A stretch of DNA of 64,000 nt, from assembly GCA_001038565.1 (NCBI GenBank), contig LFJO01000005.1:706427-770426 (forward strand), in the 5' to 3' direction. The DNA comes from Alkalihalobacillus pseudalcaliphilus. Lineage in GTDB: Bacteria; Bacillota; Bacilli; Bacillales; Bacillaceae_D. Positions 1 through 9,292 of the stretch are shown one piece after another; position 1 is the first letter of the stretch; each line of letters starts with the position of its first letter. The notes beneath the pieces were generated by a model. It saw only the letters and a program-made list of their open reading frames with translations, made no database searches and had not been told where the DNA came from. A program made the translations under genes and the position numbers.

Positions 1-207
1 CAAGCAAGCTTGGCCAACGGTCCAAAAACATGTGGATTTTAGATACTAATCCTGATGGGTTAGTACTCTCTCTTTTTTGGGTTGGTTGTGGCTGTTTGTG
101 CGGAGCGCTGAATCTTTTTGGAATGCTAACAGCTTGTGTTTGGGAACCTTAGTGAACCATTGCTGGCAGAAGGGTGTGTATAACTTTGGGAGCCTGAGTG
201 CGTCGAA

Positions 208-245
208 TTAAGAAGCCGATGACTACTGTCACCGGCTTCTTTTAT
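208..245. terminator. Bidirectional hairpin terminator after msrB
   Basis: A 14-bp stem (210-223 with 228-241, one mismatch) closes a TACT loop. It has T-rich flank on the plus side and A-rich flank on the other, so it can end the msrA-msrB transcript coming from the right. The 200 bases to its left hold no gene I can support. Confidence 0.8.
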
Positions 246-279
246 CAGAAAAGCTTTGTTAGTGTATGGAGAAGGATTT

Positions 280-714
280 TTAATCGAATAATTTAAGATA
301 GGCTTTGTAGCCTTTTTCTTCAAGGTGTTCTTTAGGAATAAATTGTAAAGCAGCGGAGTTAATACAATAGCGTAAGCCACCTGATTGTGGAGGACCGTCT
401 GGGAATACGTGTCCTAAATGGGAATCGGCTTCTTTACTTCTCACTTCAGTTCTTACCATAAAGTGACTTCGGTCTTCTTTTTCTACAATTTCCTCGTCTT
501 GTATTGGTTTGGTAAAACTAGGCCAACCACAGCCTGCATCATATTTATCTTTGGAAGAAAACAGCGGCTTTCCTGAGATAAGATCAACATAGATACCTTC
601 TTCCTCCGTTGCATAATATTCATTACGAAAAGGCGGCTCAGTCCCGTTGTTTTGTGTGACTTCATATTGCATAGGTGTTAGTTTTTTCTTTAAATCGTCT
701 TTATTCGGTTTCAT
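280..714 (-). CDS. msrB: Peptide-methionine (R)-S-oxide reductase MsrB
   Basis: Repairs oxidised methionine by reducing the R-sulfoxide form in proteins. The 144-residue product is of usual length for a one-domain MsrB. It carries the family block GCGWPSF and the catalytic-cysteine motif RYCIN near the C-terminus; the paired zinc CxxC motifs of some MsrB proteins are not seen. I chose the ATG at 712-714 because GGGGTGA lies five bases upstream. An upstream extension in the same frame only overlaps msrA and has no homologous look. The start overlaps the end of msrA by 14 bp, so the two are translationally coupled and together repair both sulfoxide isomers. Confidence 0.96.
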   Translation of the reverse strand: MKPNKDDLKKKLTPMQYEVTQNNGTEPPFRNEYYATEEEGIYVDLISGKPLFSSKDKYDAGCGWPSFTKPIQDEEIVEKEDRSHFMVRTEVRSKEADSHLGHVFPDGPPQSGGLRYCINSAALQFIPKEHLEEKGYKAYLKLFD

Positions 715-1249
715 GCGGTTCACCCCAATGTCGATTAATAAAAGCAGCTCGTCCCGAACCATGTTGATAGCGTTCGTAATGAGCAGGGTTTTTCTTATAA
801 TAGTCTTGATGATATTCCTCTGCTTCATAGAAGGTTTTTGCCGGTAACAGTTTGGTTGCAATCGGTTGTTCAAATTTACCGCTCTTATCTAAATCCAGTT
901 TAGATTGTTCGGCTGCTTTTTTTTGACTATCATTCATATAAAAAATAGCCGTTTGATAAGACTGTCCTCTATCATAAAATTGGCCGCCAGCATCGGTAGG
1001 GTCGATCTGTTTCCAAAAGATTGAAAGTAATTCTTCATAAGTGATAATCTTAGGGTCGAAGGTTATTTCGATCGCCTCATAATGGCCAGTTGTTTCTGAA
1101 CAAACCTCTTGATAAGTAGGATTTTTGGTATGTCCACCCGTATAACCTGAGGTTACTTTGAGAACACCATCATATTTATGAAAAGGTTTGACCATGCACC
1201 AAAAGCAGCCTCCTGCAAAAATGGCTTTTTGGTCGTTTTGTGTTGTCAT
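701..1249 (-). CDS. msrA: Peptide-methionine (S)-S-oxide reductase MsrA
   Basis: Reduces the S-isomer of methionine sulfoxide. The N-terminal active-site motif GCFWC lies about residues 14-18, and the sequence continues with the typical SGYTGG and TGHYEAI blocks. Length (182 residues) fits the family. A GAGGTGAT ribosome site precedes the ATG. It is the first gene of an msrA-msrB pair ending at the hairpin at 208-245. Thiol regeneration presumably uses thioredoxin, as in the family. Confidence 0.97.
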   Translation of the reverse strand: MTTQNDQKAIFAGGCFWCMVKPFHKYDGVLKVTSGYTGGHTKNPTYQEVCSETTGHYEAIEITFDPKIITYEELLSIFWKQIDPTDAGGQFYDRGQSYQTAIFYMNDSQKKAAEQSKLDLDKSGKFEQPIATKLLPAKTFYEAEEYHQDYYKKNPAHYERYQHGSGRAAFINRHWGEPHETE

Positions 1250-1322
1250 ATAAATATCACCTCACTAAGTGTGTATGTTTATTATATCATGTTGCTTAAA
1301 GCTTATCATACAATCTGATTTT

Positions 1323-2399
1323 CTACTTCTTTACACCTTTATCTAGGAAAGTAATATCAGGATGGATAGAAATGATTAATTCATTCATGTAATAGTCATC
1401 CCATTCTTCAAAAATAAAATGAGGATTATGGGCTTGCACCTTACCGCCTAAACCAATTGGATCAACATGTAATTGTTGAAGCTTTTGAAAGAGTGCTTGT
1501 GATTGTTCTCGGATGTCCTGTTTAAATTGGGTATGGATTTCATTTAATTTTTCATCTGAGATTTCATTACCAGAATACTCAATAACTTGGACACTCATTT
1601 TTAAGTGAATATCAATCTGTGGTTTATTGGTATTTTTCTCAATTTGATAAGAAGGTTTTGCATTAACGTTTCGTATCATCGCATATTCGTCTTGTTCACG
1701 AAGTTCAATTTCATACTCTCCGTGATTGAAAGGTTGGCAAAGTAATTTTAATAAAAAGGAGTCTGACACATTTATTTTTTCTACATAGCGATCTCCACGC
1801 AATAAGGCAATTCCACTCAATTCGATACTATTATTATGTTTCCTCAGAATTGGTAAATAAGGATCTTGTCCTAATCCATAATATTGATTTAAGAATATAT
1901 AAAGGTTAGTCTTCGGAATATTTTGTGCCTCCATATTATGTCTAAGAAGTTCTTCTATATAGGTAGAGACTTCTTCTTCATGTTCATATTTGCTCGATAA
2001 TAAATCGTTAACTGTACCTTCAACAATACATATTTTATTTTGTAAACCGATAGTTGGATCGCGGGTAAATGCATCTAAAATTGATAATATACCTTCTTTT
2101 TCTGCCAATTCTATGTTAACCAATAAGGATTTTAGTTTACCACTATGAAGACGCTTAGGCGACTGATTGTTTAACTTGATACGAGCAGCTCTACTTGTTG
2201 CAGCAACAGCAGATAAAGTATCACTCATAAGAACATTTTCTGTACGGTATAGAGGTACACTGATTGTTACCTCTACTGCATCGTCAGATAAATAATCAAA
2301 ACCAGCACTATGTATGTGTTGTACCTCGTCAATAATTTGAGTTTGGACACAGCCACTTAATTGCATAAATAAAAGTATAGATAGGAACTTGTGTTTCAT
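1323..2399 (-). CDS. Ger(x)C-type spore germination lipoprotein (C subunit)
   Basis: Third gene of a gerA-type nutrient-germinant receptor operon. The N-terminus is a lipoprotein signal with lipobox LSGC (Cys17), so the protein should be diacylglyceryl-anchored on the outer face of the spore inner membrane. The 358-residue length and the order signal, N-domain, then a charged C-terminal domain fit the GerAC/GerKC family. Its ATG overlaps the stop of the B subunit by 4 bp (ATGA), so the two are coupled. Which nutrient the receptor senses cannot be read from the sequence. Confidence 0.93.
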   Translation of the reverse strand: MKHKFLSILLFMQLSGCVQTQIIDEVQHIHSAGFDYLSDDAVEVTISVPLYRTENVLMSDTLSAVAATSRAARIKLNNQSPKRLHSGKLKSLLVNIELAEKEGILSILDAFTRDPTIGLQNKICIVEGTVNDLLSSKYEHEEEVSTYIEELLRHNMEAQNIPKTNLYIFLNQYYGLGQDPYLPILRKHNNSIELSGIALLRGDRYVEKINVSDSFLLKLLCQPFNHGEYEIELREQDEYAMIRNVNAKPSYQIEKNTNKPQIDIHLKMSVQVIEYSGNEISDEKLNEIHTQFKQDIREQSQALFQKLQQLHVDPIGLGGKVQAHNPHFIFEEWDDYYMNELIISIHPDITFLDKGVKK

Positions 2400-3487
2400 G
2401 AGGACATCTTCCTTTTTAATAAAACTATTATAAATATGACGGGAATGAAAATCGTAACAAATACTTGACCAATCAATGACATGAAGTTGTTTAGCTGATC
2501 GATCGCTTCTCTTGAATGGAAAAGTAATGCTATCAGTAATATAATAACTCCGGTTATTCGTAAGGTATAAATATGTTTAACGTTACATATTTCTTTTAAA
2601 GCACGACTCGAAGCCCACAGAGCCAATGTAATATTAGGAATAATAATAATGAGCCAAGTTGCAATACCTATGTATTCGAACCTTTCTAAGAACGGTAATT
2701 CTACGATTTTCCATATGTTAATAGTTGGCCAGATGATGGTTTGTAAATGACCTAATGTATAAAAACTAAAGTGTACGAATGCAATAATTAGATAGAGAGC
2801 CATTGTATAAAAGGAAGCTAAGTGAGCAAACTTTTGAGATTTAGGTGCTTGATCTATAAACGGATAAGCAAGTAAAAGAATTTCTGGACCGAGAAAACTT
2901 AATGTCATTGTTTTTGCAGCTAATAATTGCTCTTCTACATTTGTGTTGAAAAGAGGAAGTACGCGCTGGAATTCTGCATATTCAAATGCGCTAAAATTAG
3001 AGAAAAGAAGGAAAAATGGGATTATTAAACTAAAGAAACTAACGCCTACTATGACACGAAAGCCTTGAATAATAATATAATAAGCTAATACTGATAAAGT
3101 CAGACATAAAATTGGAACAGATATATCGGGAAATATCCAAATTTGAATGATTTCTACATAAGTCCTCAGAACAACTACACCTGCTAATACAAAGTAAAAA
3201 ACAATCATTAAAGAAATGAAACTACCGATGAATTTTCCAAAAGTTTCTTTATTAATCGCTATGATATCCTTTTTTTGATTCCCTATGATTTTGTAGATCA
3301 TCCAAATGAGCAAGTGAAAATACAAACCACTTATGATAATGGCTATCCAGCTCTGAAATCCTGCTGCCTCAGCAATATATCTTGTAAAACCTAAAACCCC
3401 TACGCCAGCTTGCAAGGAATGAACGAGAAAGAATACTAAATAAGGTTCAATTAATAGAGCTTTGTTATTTATATTAGATATATTCAC
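2396..3487 (-). CDS. GerAB-type spore germination permease (B subunit)
   Basis: A 363-residue polytopic membrane protein of the amino acid/polyamine transporter-like GerB family, with about ten hydrophobic segments from near residue 10 to the C-terminus. In characterised receptors this subunit carries the germinant-binding site. The start is GTG (3485-3487) with AGAGGGTG upstream. It lies 24 bp after the A-subunit gene and overlaps the C-subunit gene by 4 bp, forming a tight three-gene operon. Confidence 0.93.
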   Translation of the reverse strand: MNISNINNKALLIEPYLVFFLVHSLQAGVGVLGFTRYIAEAAGFQSWIAIIISGLYFHLLIWMIYKIIGNQKKDIIAINKETFGKFIGSFISLMIVFYFVLAGVVVLRTYVEIIQIWIFPDISVPILCLTLSVLAYYIIIQGFRVIVGVSFFSLIIPFFLLFSNFSAFEYAEFQRVLPLFNTNVEEQLLAAKTMTLSFLGPEILLLAYPFIDQAPKSQKFAHLASFYTMALYLIIAFVHFSFYTLGHLQTIIWPTINIWKIVELPFLERFEYIGIATWLIIIIPNITLALWASSRALKEICNVKHIYTLRITGVIILLIALLFHSREAIDQLNNFMSLIGQVFVTIFIPVIFIIVLLKRKMSS

Positions 3488-3511
3488 GAGAACACCCTCT
3501 TTTCCGTGCTC

Positions 3512-5029
3512 TTAAATACCTTCATCAATGTCTAGCTTCTTTTTTGCTTTTTCTTTACTAAATTTCTTTGTTCTTTTAGTCTGCAGTTCATCTGGTCTTG
3601 TCGATTGGAAATGAAATGGTAATCTAATAAAAGAATCTTTTAAATCACTAAATTTAAATGGATAAATGGGAGCTAAATAAGGGCGATTTAATGATTTGAT
3701 TGATAATAAATGAACCAATAAGAACATAAATAAAATCGTTAAACTAACAATTCCCCATAATTGAGCAGCAAATAAAAAAGGAAATCGAATGATACGAATT
3801 GTATTTGTGATACTGTAAATAGGAGTTGTAAAAGAAGCGAGTGCGGCTAATGCCACAAAAATTAATAATACGTTACTTGTTAAACCTGCTTCAACGGCAG
3901 CAGTACCGATGACTATTCCACCAACAATCCCGATCGTTTGACCGACCTTTGTAGGTAATCTCGCTCCTGCTTCTCGTAAAAGTTCAATCGTAATTTCTAA
4001 AAAAATCGCTTCAATTATAGGTGGAAATGGAATTTGATCGCGAGACAAGATTAAGGTTGCCATTAAATCTTGGGGAATAATCTCAGTATGGTATGTTAGT
4101 ATGGCCACATACAAGGGGGTTGCAAAGATTGAAAACCAGACAGCAAATATTCGAATTAGCCGAAATGCAGAAGCAATTTGCCAACCGAGAAAATAATCTT
4201 CAAAAGACGAGAAGAATTCAATAAATGTTGTGGGTGCAGTAATAACTTGTGGTGAGCCATTTACAAAAACAGCTATTTTTCCTTCCGCCAATACAGCAGC
4301 CACTCTGTCTGGTCGTTCTGTATCGATGAATTGTGGAAAAGGACTATTCGAAAAGTCCTCAATTAGCTGATTAATATAAGAGCTGTCGCTTATGGTCTCA
4401 ATCTCTATCGATGAAATTCTTTGTAACATTGTCTTGACGTTATCCTCATTGGCAACTGACTCAAGGTACATAACGATAACTTTTGTTTTAGATAATGAAC
4501 CAACAATAAACTCCTTCGAGATTAGATTGGGAGTAGGTAGTCGTTTTCTTACTAAGTTAATATTGACATCAATAGATTCTACAAAGGCTTCTTTTGGACC
4601 AATGACACTAAATTCTACTTCTGGAATCGTAATATTTCGGATTTCTTCCTGTGGTATCACGGCAACTAAGCATTTGTCGCTTGTAGCATTAGCCGTTCTA
4701 ATTGCAACTGCTCCGATTAGAAGTAATTCATTTAATTCGTGAGGGTTTTCGATTATTTTTATGTTTTCAACATGTATGATGTTTACTAAGTTCTCTAGGG
4801 TAGTGAAAGGTTGCTCTTTAATCGGCTCAATTAACAATCGCTCTAATTTAATATGATTGATAAGTGGTTGATAGTAAGAGAGTAGTAATACATCTGTTTT
4901 GGTTTCAAACTTATGCTGGCAGAAATCGTCTGAGCGTGCGTGTAATTCTAATGTTTGCGATACAGTTCTTAATGCGACATTTTCAAAGATGTTTTTTTTG
5001 ATTTTTCGTTTTAATTGAAACCAGCCCAT
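3512..5029 (-). CDS. GerAA-type spore germination protein (A subunit)
   Basis: First gene of the germinant-receptor operon. About 250 residues of soluble N-terminal region, with the family-like stretches NRPYLAPIYPF late and FVNGSP in the middle, are followed by four to five membrane segments and a basic lysine-rich tail, as in GerAA/GerKA. I place the start at the ATG at 5027-5029, giving 505 residues, because AAGGTAGG lies about eight bases upstream. The frame can extend to a TTG at 5062 but that start has no ribosome site. A sigma-G-like promoter lies about 115 bp upstream. Confidence 0.92.
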   Translation of the reverse strand: MGWFQLKRKIKKNIFENVALRTVSQTLELHARSDDFCQHKFETKTDVLLLSYYQPLINHIKLERLLIEPIKEQPFTTLENLVNIIHVENIKIIENPHELNELLLIGAVAIRTANATSDKCLVAVIPQEEIRNITIPEVEFSVIGPKEAFVESIDVNINLVRKRLPTPNLISKEFIVGSLSKTKVIVMYLESVANEDNVKTMLQRISSIEIETISDSSYINQLIEDFSNSPFPQFIDTERPDRVAAVLAEGKIAVFVNGSPQVITAPTTFIEFFSSFEDYFLGWQIASAFRLIRIFAVWFSIFATPLYVAILTYHTEIIPQDLMATLILSRDQIPFPPIIEAIFLEITIELLREAGARLPTKVGQTIGIVGGIVIGTAAVEAGLTSNVLLIFVALAALASFTTPIYSITNTIRIIRFPFLFAAQLWGIVSLTILFMFLLVHLLSIKSLNRPYLAPIYPFKFSDLKDSFIRLPFHFQSTRPDELQTKRTKKFSKEKAKKKLDIDEGI

Positions 5030-5144
5030 ATGTATACCTACCTTAAAAGACATTTTTTTCAAATACGACTAGCTAAAAAATGATTGACTGAAGGAGTTAT
5101 CATGATTGATTATTTGATTTTCGATATATAACAATATGATTTTT

Positions 5145-5174
5145 TAGTATGGGACATTTGAAAAAAATTATGTA
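5145..5174 (-). promoter_or_regulatory. Candidate sigma-G promoter of the ger operon
   Basis: On the minus strand the sequence reads TACATA, 17 bp, CATACTA. The -10 matches the forespore sigma-G consensus CATACTA exactly, and the -35 differs from TGMATA at one position. Position (about 115 bp before the A-subunit start) and the forespore role of germinant receptors support it. The 330-bp gap here otherwise holds only the terminator at 5321-5360. Confidence 0.55.
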
Positions 5175-5320
5175 TACCTTTTAATTAATCTTCAAAAGCT
5201 TGGATAATCTGTCATAGTTTCGCATCTATTAATCATTACTCCTCTGTTTCAACGAATTCAATAATGAAGGCTCAAACATAATGATTCCAGTAATTCGAGC
5301 GTGCTTATCAGTCAACGAAA

Positions 5321-5360
5321 TGAAAAAAGAGGTAGGGTTTAGACCCACCTCTTTTTCATG
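5321..5360 (-). terminator. Hairpin terminator after the yvrJ-family gene
   Basis: Stem GAAAAAGAGGTGGGT pairs with an A-T-rich complement across a short loop and ends in a T run on the minus strand, directly after the stop codon at 5361. Confidence 0.85.
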
Positions 5361-5507
5361 TCATTCTGGCTTCATTTTATTCGGAAGTTGTTCTACCGCA
5401 ACAATCACATGGTCTAACTTTTGCTCGAGGCGGTGTAGCAAATAAAATGTGACGACAACAGGAAAACTATACTCCGCAATGTAAGGAAGCCAAACCTCGA
5501 TATTCAT
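5361..5507 (-). CDS. YvrJ-family small membrane protein
   Basis: A 48-residue ORF starting MNIEVWLPYIAEYSFPVVV, with one hydrophobic segment (about residues 6-24), then a basic stretch RLEQKLD and a short tail. This is the pattern of YvrJ-family proteins. Its ATG immediately follows the stop codon of the DUF2922 gene, and the unit ends at the hairpin just after its stop. Molecular function is unknown; membrane location is inferred from hydrophobicity. Confidence 0.85.
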   Translation of the reverse strand: MNIEVWLPYIAEYSFPVVVTFYLLHRLEQKLDHVIVAVEQLPNKMKPE

Positions 5508-5732
5508 TTAGCTAATAGGTAATTCAATATTCTCTACTTGACGATCGACTAATCTCGCCCCACGAATTGCGACAATGTCGCCACCAGTTGAAGAAACGGC
5601 TCCTGATGAAATCATAGAAAGCATCGCCTCATAAACCGTTTGAGGCTCGACAGGTTCAATTGGATAGTCGACCGAAATAGTCACTTGCTTTTCTTCTTCA
5701 TTTTCAAAAAGTAACTCTAGCTTTTTACTCAT
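5508..5732 (-). CDS. DUF2922 family protein
   Basis: A 74-residue cytosolic-looking protein starting MSKKLELLFENEEEKQVTIS, the usual opening of DUF2922 proteins, followed by a short conserved region ending in VDRQVENIEL. AAGGAGG precedes the ATG. It sits between a DUF1659 gene upstream and a YvrJ gene directly downstream, a trio I remember as recurrent in Bacillaceae. No function is known; the fixed order suggests the three act together. Confidence 0.9.
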   Translation of the reverse strand: MSKKLELLFENEEEKQVTISVDYPIEPVEPQTVYEAMLSMISSGAVSSTGGDIVAIRGARLVDRQVENIELPIS

Positions 5733-5754
5733 TTTAACTCCTCCTTAAATGGTT

Positions 5755-5961
5755 TTAGATGATACCGTACTGATTAATTCGATTGGCAACTTCAAGTTGA
5801 TACTGTTGTAAGGAGACGTAAGCCTGTGCAAATTGGACTAACTCTTCATCGTTAGCACTCCCTTTTACTAGCTGGAATGATTTACTTAAATAAGAGATTT
5901 CACCAAATTCATCCGTACCAACAATAAATCGTAACGCTAATCGGCTATTTTGAGCTTCCAT
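5755..5961 (-). CDS. DUF1659 family protein
   Basis: First gene of the trio. The 68-residue product contains a FAQAYVSLQQYQL stretch typical of DUF1659. The start is set at 5959-5961 because a strong AAAGGAGGTG site lies just upstream; the longer frame to 6060 lacks one. Function unknown. Confidence 0.88.
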   Translation of the reverse strand: MEAQNSRLALRFIVGTDEFGEISYLSKSFQLVKGSANDEELVQFAQAYVSLQQYQLEVANRINQYGII

Positions 5962-6207
5962 ATTAACACCTCCTTTCAACTTATAAATCGAAGTGAATGA
6001 TTGAAATGGTGAAATAATCTTTTGTGGGTCGTAGTGAGTAGGACTTGATTTGGTTGGCATAATTTGTTGTCGTAAAACAATGAGATTCGCATTAATATCT
6101 CCTAATTTAGAGAGCTTATTAATAGGAATGGACAGGAAAAAAGTATGGGATGAATGGATTCTGTTGAAAAATGTCGCAAAAAAATCGATAAATATTCCTG
6201 TGAAGGA

Positions 6208-6234
6208 GGAGGATTTAATTTAGGAAAATCGAAT
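6208..6234 (+). promoter_or_regulatory. Candidate sigma-H promoter of the PAS kinase
   Basis: GGAGGATTT, 11 bp, ATCGAAT matches the remembered Bacillus sigma-H consensus RnAGGAwWW - N11-12 - RnnGAAT at every defined position. It lies about 160 bp upstream of the kinase start. The rest of the 5962-6395 gap shows no gene. Confidence 0.55.
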
Positions 6235-6395
6235 AATATTACTGAACTCATAATGTAAATAAGGTTTGACTGCCTATAATAGACAGTTGAGGTCTACGTA
6301 GTTAAAACAGGCTGCAAAGGTCTAAATTGACTCGACCAAAAGTAAGTTGAGTGGCCCTATAAACTGAAGTTTCACTATATAAGGAGAATGTGGTT

Positions 6396-8192
6396 ATGGA
6401 GGTATCTATTTATCAACTGTGTTTTAATGCTACGTCAACGTGGCAAGCTGTTATTAATAAGGACGGGCTAATATTAGAAGTGAACGAAACGTTTTGTAAA
6501 AGCTTCGGTTTTAAGAGAGAAGAATTATTAAAAGTATCATTTTACCAATTATTAACTGAAGATTCGGATTTTAAGTTTGTTTTAACTCATAACACGGCTT
6601 CAACGGTTATTCACTTACTTGGTTCATCAGGTGTCTTCCAGGAGACGAAAGTTTTTATCTCACCAATCGTTGATAGTGAAAGTCAGAATACGTATTATTT
6701 GCTCCAATTAAGTCCCGTTCAAAACTATCAACAACTTACCTATTTTAAGCGTGCTCAAGAGGAGGGGATGTTTCAGCATCAGCACCTCGAAGGGATGAGT
6801 CAATTAATACTAGAGAATTTAAAGGATGCAGTGATGACGATTCAATTTGATGGTCAAGTATTATTTATGAATTATCGAGCGGTTGAACTTTTTGGTGATC
6901 AAGTTGAGAAAGTGAAAAGAATGAACTTCTGGAATTTTTTAGAAGAACAAGATTTAGAGATTACCCACAAAATCCATCAGTTTTTGGCAGGTGAAGAAAC
7001 CTTTAGTTCGGAAGAGTTTTTAACAAGCTTAGATGGTTGGTTTGATATTCGTGCCTATCGAATGGAAGATAAAATCACGGTTTTTTTTCTTAATATTACG
7101 AAAAGAAAAAAAGCTGAACAATACTTAAAAGATAGTGAAATGCATTATCGAAGTTTAGTTGAACATATACCAGAGACGATTACTGTACACGATGGAACCC
7201 GCTTTATTTATATGAATCCTGCAGGGGTGAAATTATTTAAAGCACAAGAAAAGGGTGATATCGTTGGACATCCTCTTAATAAGTTATTTATCGGACAAGA
7301 GTACAGGCGAGCAAGGGAAAATATTCGCTTACTTTTAACCAATAAGAAGAAAATTACAACGACAATTTTTAGGTTACGTTGTATAAATGGTGAATATCGA
7401 GAAGTAGAGGCCTCAACGACCATTATCTTATTTAGGGGAAAGCCCTCATTTAGGACGATTTTTAAAGACGTTTCTGAGCGAAAGCGAATGGATGACATCT
7501 TGCGGAAATCAGATAAGTTATCTGCTGTTGCTCAAATGGCAGCGGGTGTTGCTCATGAGATTCGTAATCCATTAACATCTGTAAAAGGATTTTTGCAGCT
7601 TTTTGAAAAGGAGAAGGTGTACAACGAGCAATTTGTTAAGCTTATTATGGAAGAATTAGATAGAGTTGAATCTATCATCTTTGAATATTTAACCTTAGCT
7701 AAGCCTAATTATGAAACGCCATTTAAACGTATCAATGTACAAAAGTTATTAGAACAGTTATTAACGTTATCAGAAACGCAGTCGATTTTGAAAAACATCT
7801 ATGTTGAATTTGAATACGAGCATGTACCTTCAATATTTGGTAGTGAAAAACAGTTAAAGCAAGCAATTATGAATTTAATTCGTAACGCCATTGAGGCCGT
7901 CGAAAGAAACGGTAAAATCATTATAAAATTAAAAAATCACCCCGATGAGCAAGTATGTATTCAAATCGAAGATAATGGCTGTGGTATTTCTACAGAAAGA
8001 ATTGAAAGGTTGGGTGAACCATTTTATTCGACGAAAGAAAAAGGCACAGGACTTGGTCTAATGGTTTGTTATAAAATATTGGAACATCACAATGGTCTCT
8101 TACACGTGCAAAGTGAAGTTAATGTTGGAACAAAGGTCGAAGTGATTTTGCCTGCATTTGTTCCGGTTCCAGAAGAAGTATTGCTAACTTAA
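6396..8192 (+). CDS. Multi-PAS sensor histidine kinase (sporulation phosphorelay type)
   Basis: A soluble 598-residue kinase without membrane segments. Three PAS-like regions (about residues 10-110, 130-235 and 245-360) precede a HisKA domain with the phosphorylatable His387 in VAHEIRNPL, then an HATPase domain with N-box LIRNAIEAV, G1 EDNGCGI and G2 GTGLGLMV. Size and layout resemble B. subtilis KinA (about 606 residues, three PAS). No response regulator lies next to it, so it may feed a phosphorelay (Spo0F) in trans; this is inference. The start is ATG 6396, nine bases after AAGGAG; a GTG at 6390 is too close. A sigma-H-like promoter upstream agrees with a sporulation role. Confidence 0.9.
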   Translation: MEVSIYQLCFNATSTWQAVINKDGLILEVNETFCKSFGFKREELLKVSFYQLLTEDSDFKFVLTHNTASTVIHLLGSSGVFQETKVFISPIVDSESQNTYYLLQLSPVQNYQQLTYFKRAQEEGMFQHQHLEGMSQLILENLKDAVMTIQFDGQVLFMNYRAVELFGDQVEKVKRMNFWNFLEEQDLEITHKIHQFLAGEETFSSEEFLTSLDGWFDIRAYRMEDKITVFFLNITKRKKAEQYLKDSEMHYRSLVEHIPETITVHDGTRFIYMNPAGVKLFKAQEKGDIVGHPLNKLFIGQEYRRARENIRLLLTNKKKITTTIFRLRCINGEYREVEASTTIILFRGKPSFRTIFKDVSERKRMDDILRKSDKLSAVAQMAAGVAHEIRNPLTSVKGFLQLFEKEKVYNEQFVKLIMEELDRVESIIFEYLTLAKPNYETPFKRINVQKLLEQLLTLSETQSILKNIYVEFEYEHVPSIFGSEKQLKQAIMNLIRNAIEAVERNGKIIIKLKNHPDEQVCIQIEDNGCGISTERIERLGEPFYSTKEKGTGLGLMVCYKILEHHNGLLHVQSEVNVGTKVEVILPAFVPVPEEVLLT

Positions 8193-8199
8193 GAAATGT

Positions 8200-8246
8200 A
8201 AAAAGCTTTCCTCGGACTAAAATAAGTCTTGTTTGGGAGGCTTTTT
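8200..8246. terminator. Convergent terminator between kinase and LysE gene
   Basis: AAAAAGCTTTCC at 8200 pairs with GGGAGGCTTTTT near 8235-8246, with A and T runs on both outer sides, so it can serve both converging genes. Confidence 0.8.
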
Positions 8247-8882
8247 CTATGTGAGTAAAATAGTTAGAGCTTTAATCAAAAAGTGAATGGAAAAGGCGGT
8301 AAGAAGTATAGCAGCACCTATATGGATAAAGCGGAAAACGAATGGGTTCATTAATGTACGTAGGAAATGAGCTAAAAAAGCGATATTTAAATTCCATAAT
8401 AAGATACCAAAAAATATAGCACTGCTATGCAGGGCAATCAGCGTAAAAGGTTGCTGTAATTGTTCACTTAAAACGGAACCATATATAGCAAACCAAAAAA
8501 CGATGTTAATGGGATTAAATAAGGCAATGAAGAAGCCAACCTGGTAGGATTTCTTTAATTGCTTGGAATGAGCAGGTTCATTGCTGTGCTTATTCATCTT
8601 TGAAATACTTGTAGTGTCCAAACTATTTATCGCCAAATAAATAAGGATGACAGCTCCAAAAGAATACATAAAAAACTGGGCATATTCATGTTGTAAAAGA
8701 GGATGAAGTCCCCAAAATATAAGTAGCATAAAACAGATATCTGCAGTTATTCCTCCTAAACCAACAACAAGGCCGTTAAAGAATCCATGTTTCATGGCTC
8801 TACGAATAATCTCCACAGAGATTGGTCCAACAGGGGCTGCTAAGCTTATCCCTAAAAGAAGTGAAGAGAAAAATGGGGTCAA
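8247..8882 (-). CDS. LysE/RhtB family amino-acid exporter
   Basis: A 211-residue protein with about six membrane segments. It opens with the family signature LAAPVGPISVEIIRRA and has the second conserved block FIALFNPINIVFW. The family exports amino acids or related small molecules; the substrate here is not predictable. The start codon is TTG (8880-8882), supported by GGAAGGAGG about seven bases upstream. It converges on the kinase gene and shares its terminator. Confidence 0.9.
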   Translation of the reverse strand: MTPFFSSLLLGISLAAPVGPISVEIIRRAMKHGFFNGLVVGLGGITADICFMLLIFWGLHPLLQHEYAQFFMYSFGAVILIYLAINSLDTTSISKMNKHSNEPAHSKQLKKSYQVGFFIALFNPINIVFWFAIYGSVLSEQLQQPFTLIALHSSAIFFGILLWNLNIAFLAHFLRTLMNPFVFRFIHIGAAILLTAFSIHFLIKALTILLT

Positions 8883-9292
8883 TGTAAAACCTCCTTCCTA
8901 ATGATAGTACATGCTCTATGTAATTTAGATAGAACAGATAATTATAATTAAACGTAAACCACGTTAATTAAAGCGACACCTTGCTATGGATCAAAGTTAC
9001 TCATATAAATGTTAGCTAAATAGAATGATTGAGTGAATTTTCGCTTAATTTTTAGGTTTATCCCTTACATGTCGATATCTTATCTGTATCATCTATGGGA
9101 ATGCCAAATAAATTTTAAAAAGATGTGTGAGAAAATCAAACAATCTCTGAGCTGTTGTGAAAGGATGTAAATGGAACAATTTATGTTATTTCTCTAGTTA
9201 CTATCGGGTAGTATAAAAGTAGAACAGCGAAACAACTTAGAAATGGGCATCACCAAATTAAAACTATGAATCTAATTAGGAGGCGTTTTATA
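8883..9292. other. 410-bp intergenic region without a gene
   Basis: AT-rich spacer between divergently transcribed genes. It must hold the promoters of the LysE gene and of the small lipoprotein, but no convincing -35/-10 pair, repeat or structured RNA was found. Confidence 0.6.

Noticed and set aside
1-150. An open plus-strand frame at the left edge
   Set aside because: No ribosome site, no recognisable protein pattern, and it ends before a terminator of the neighbouring operon; it may be chance.
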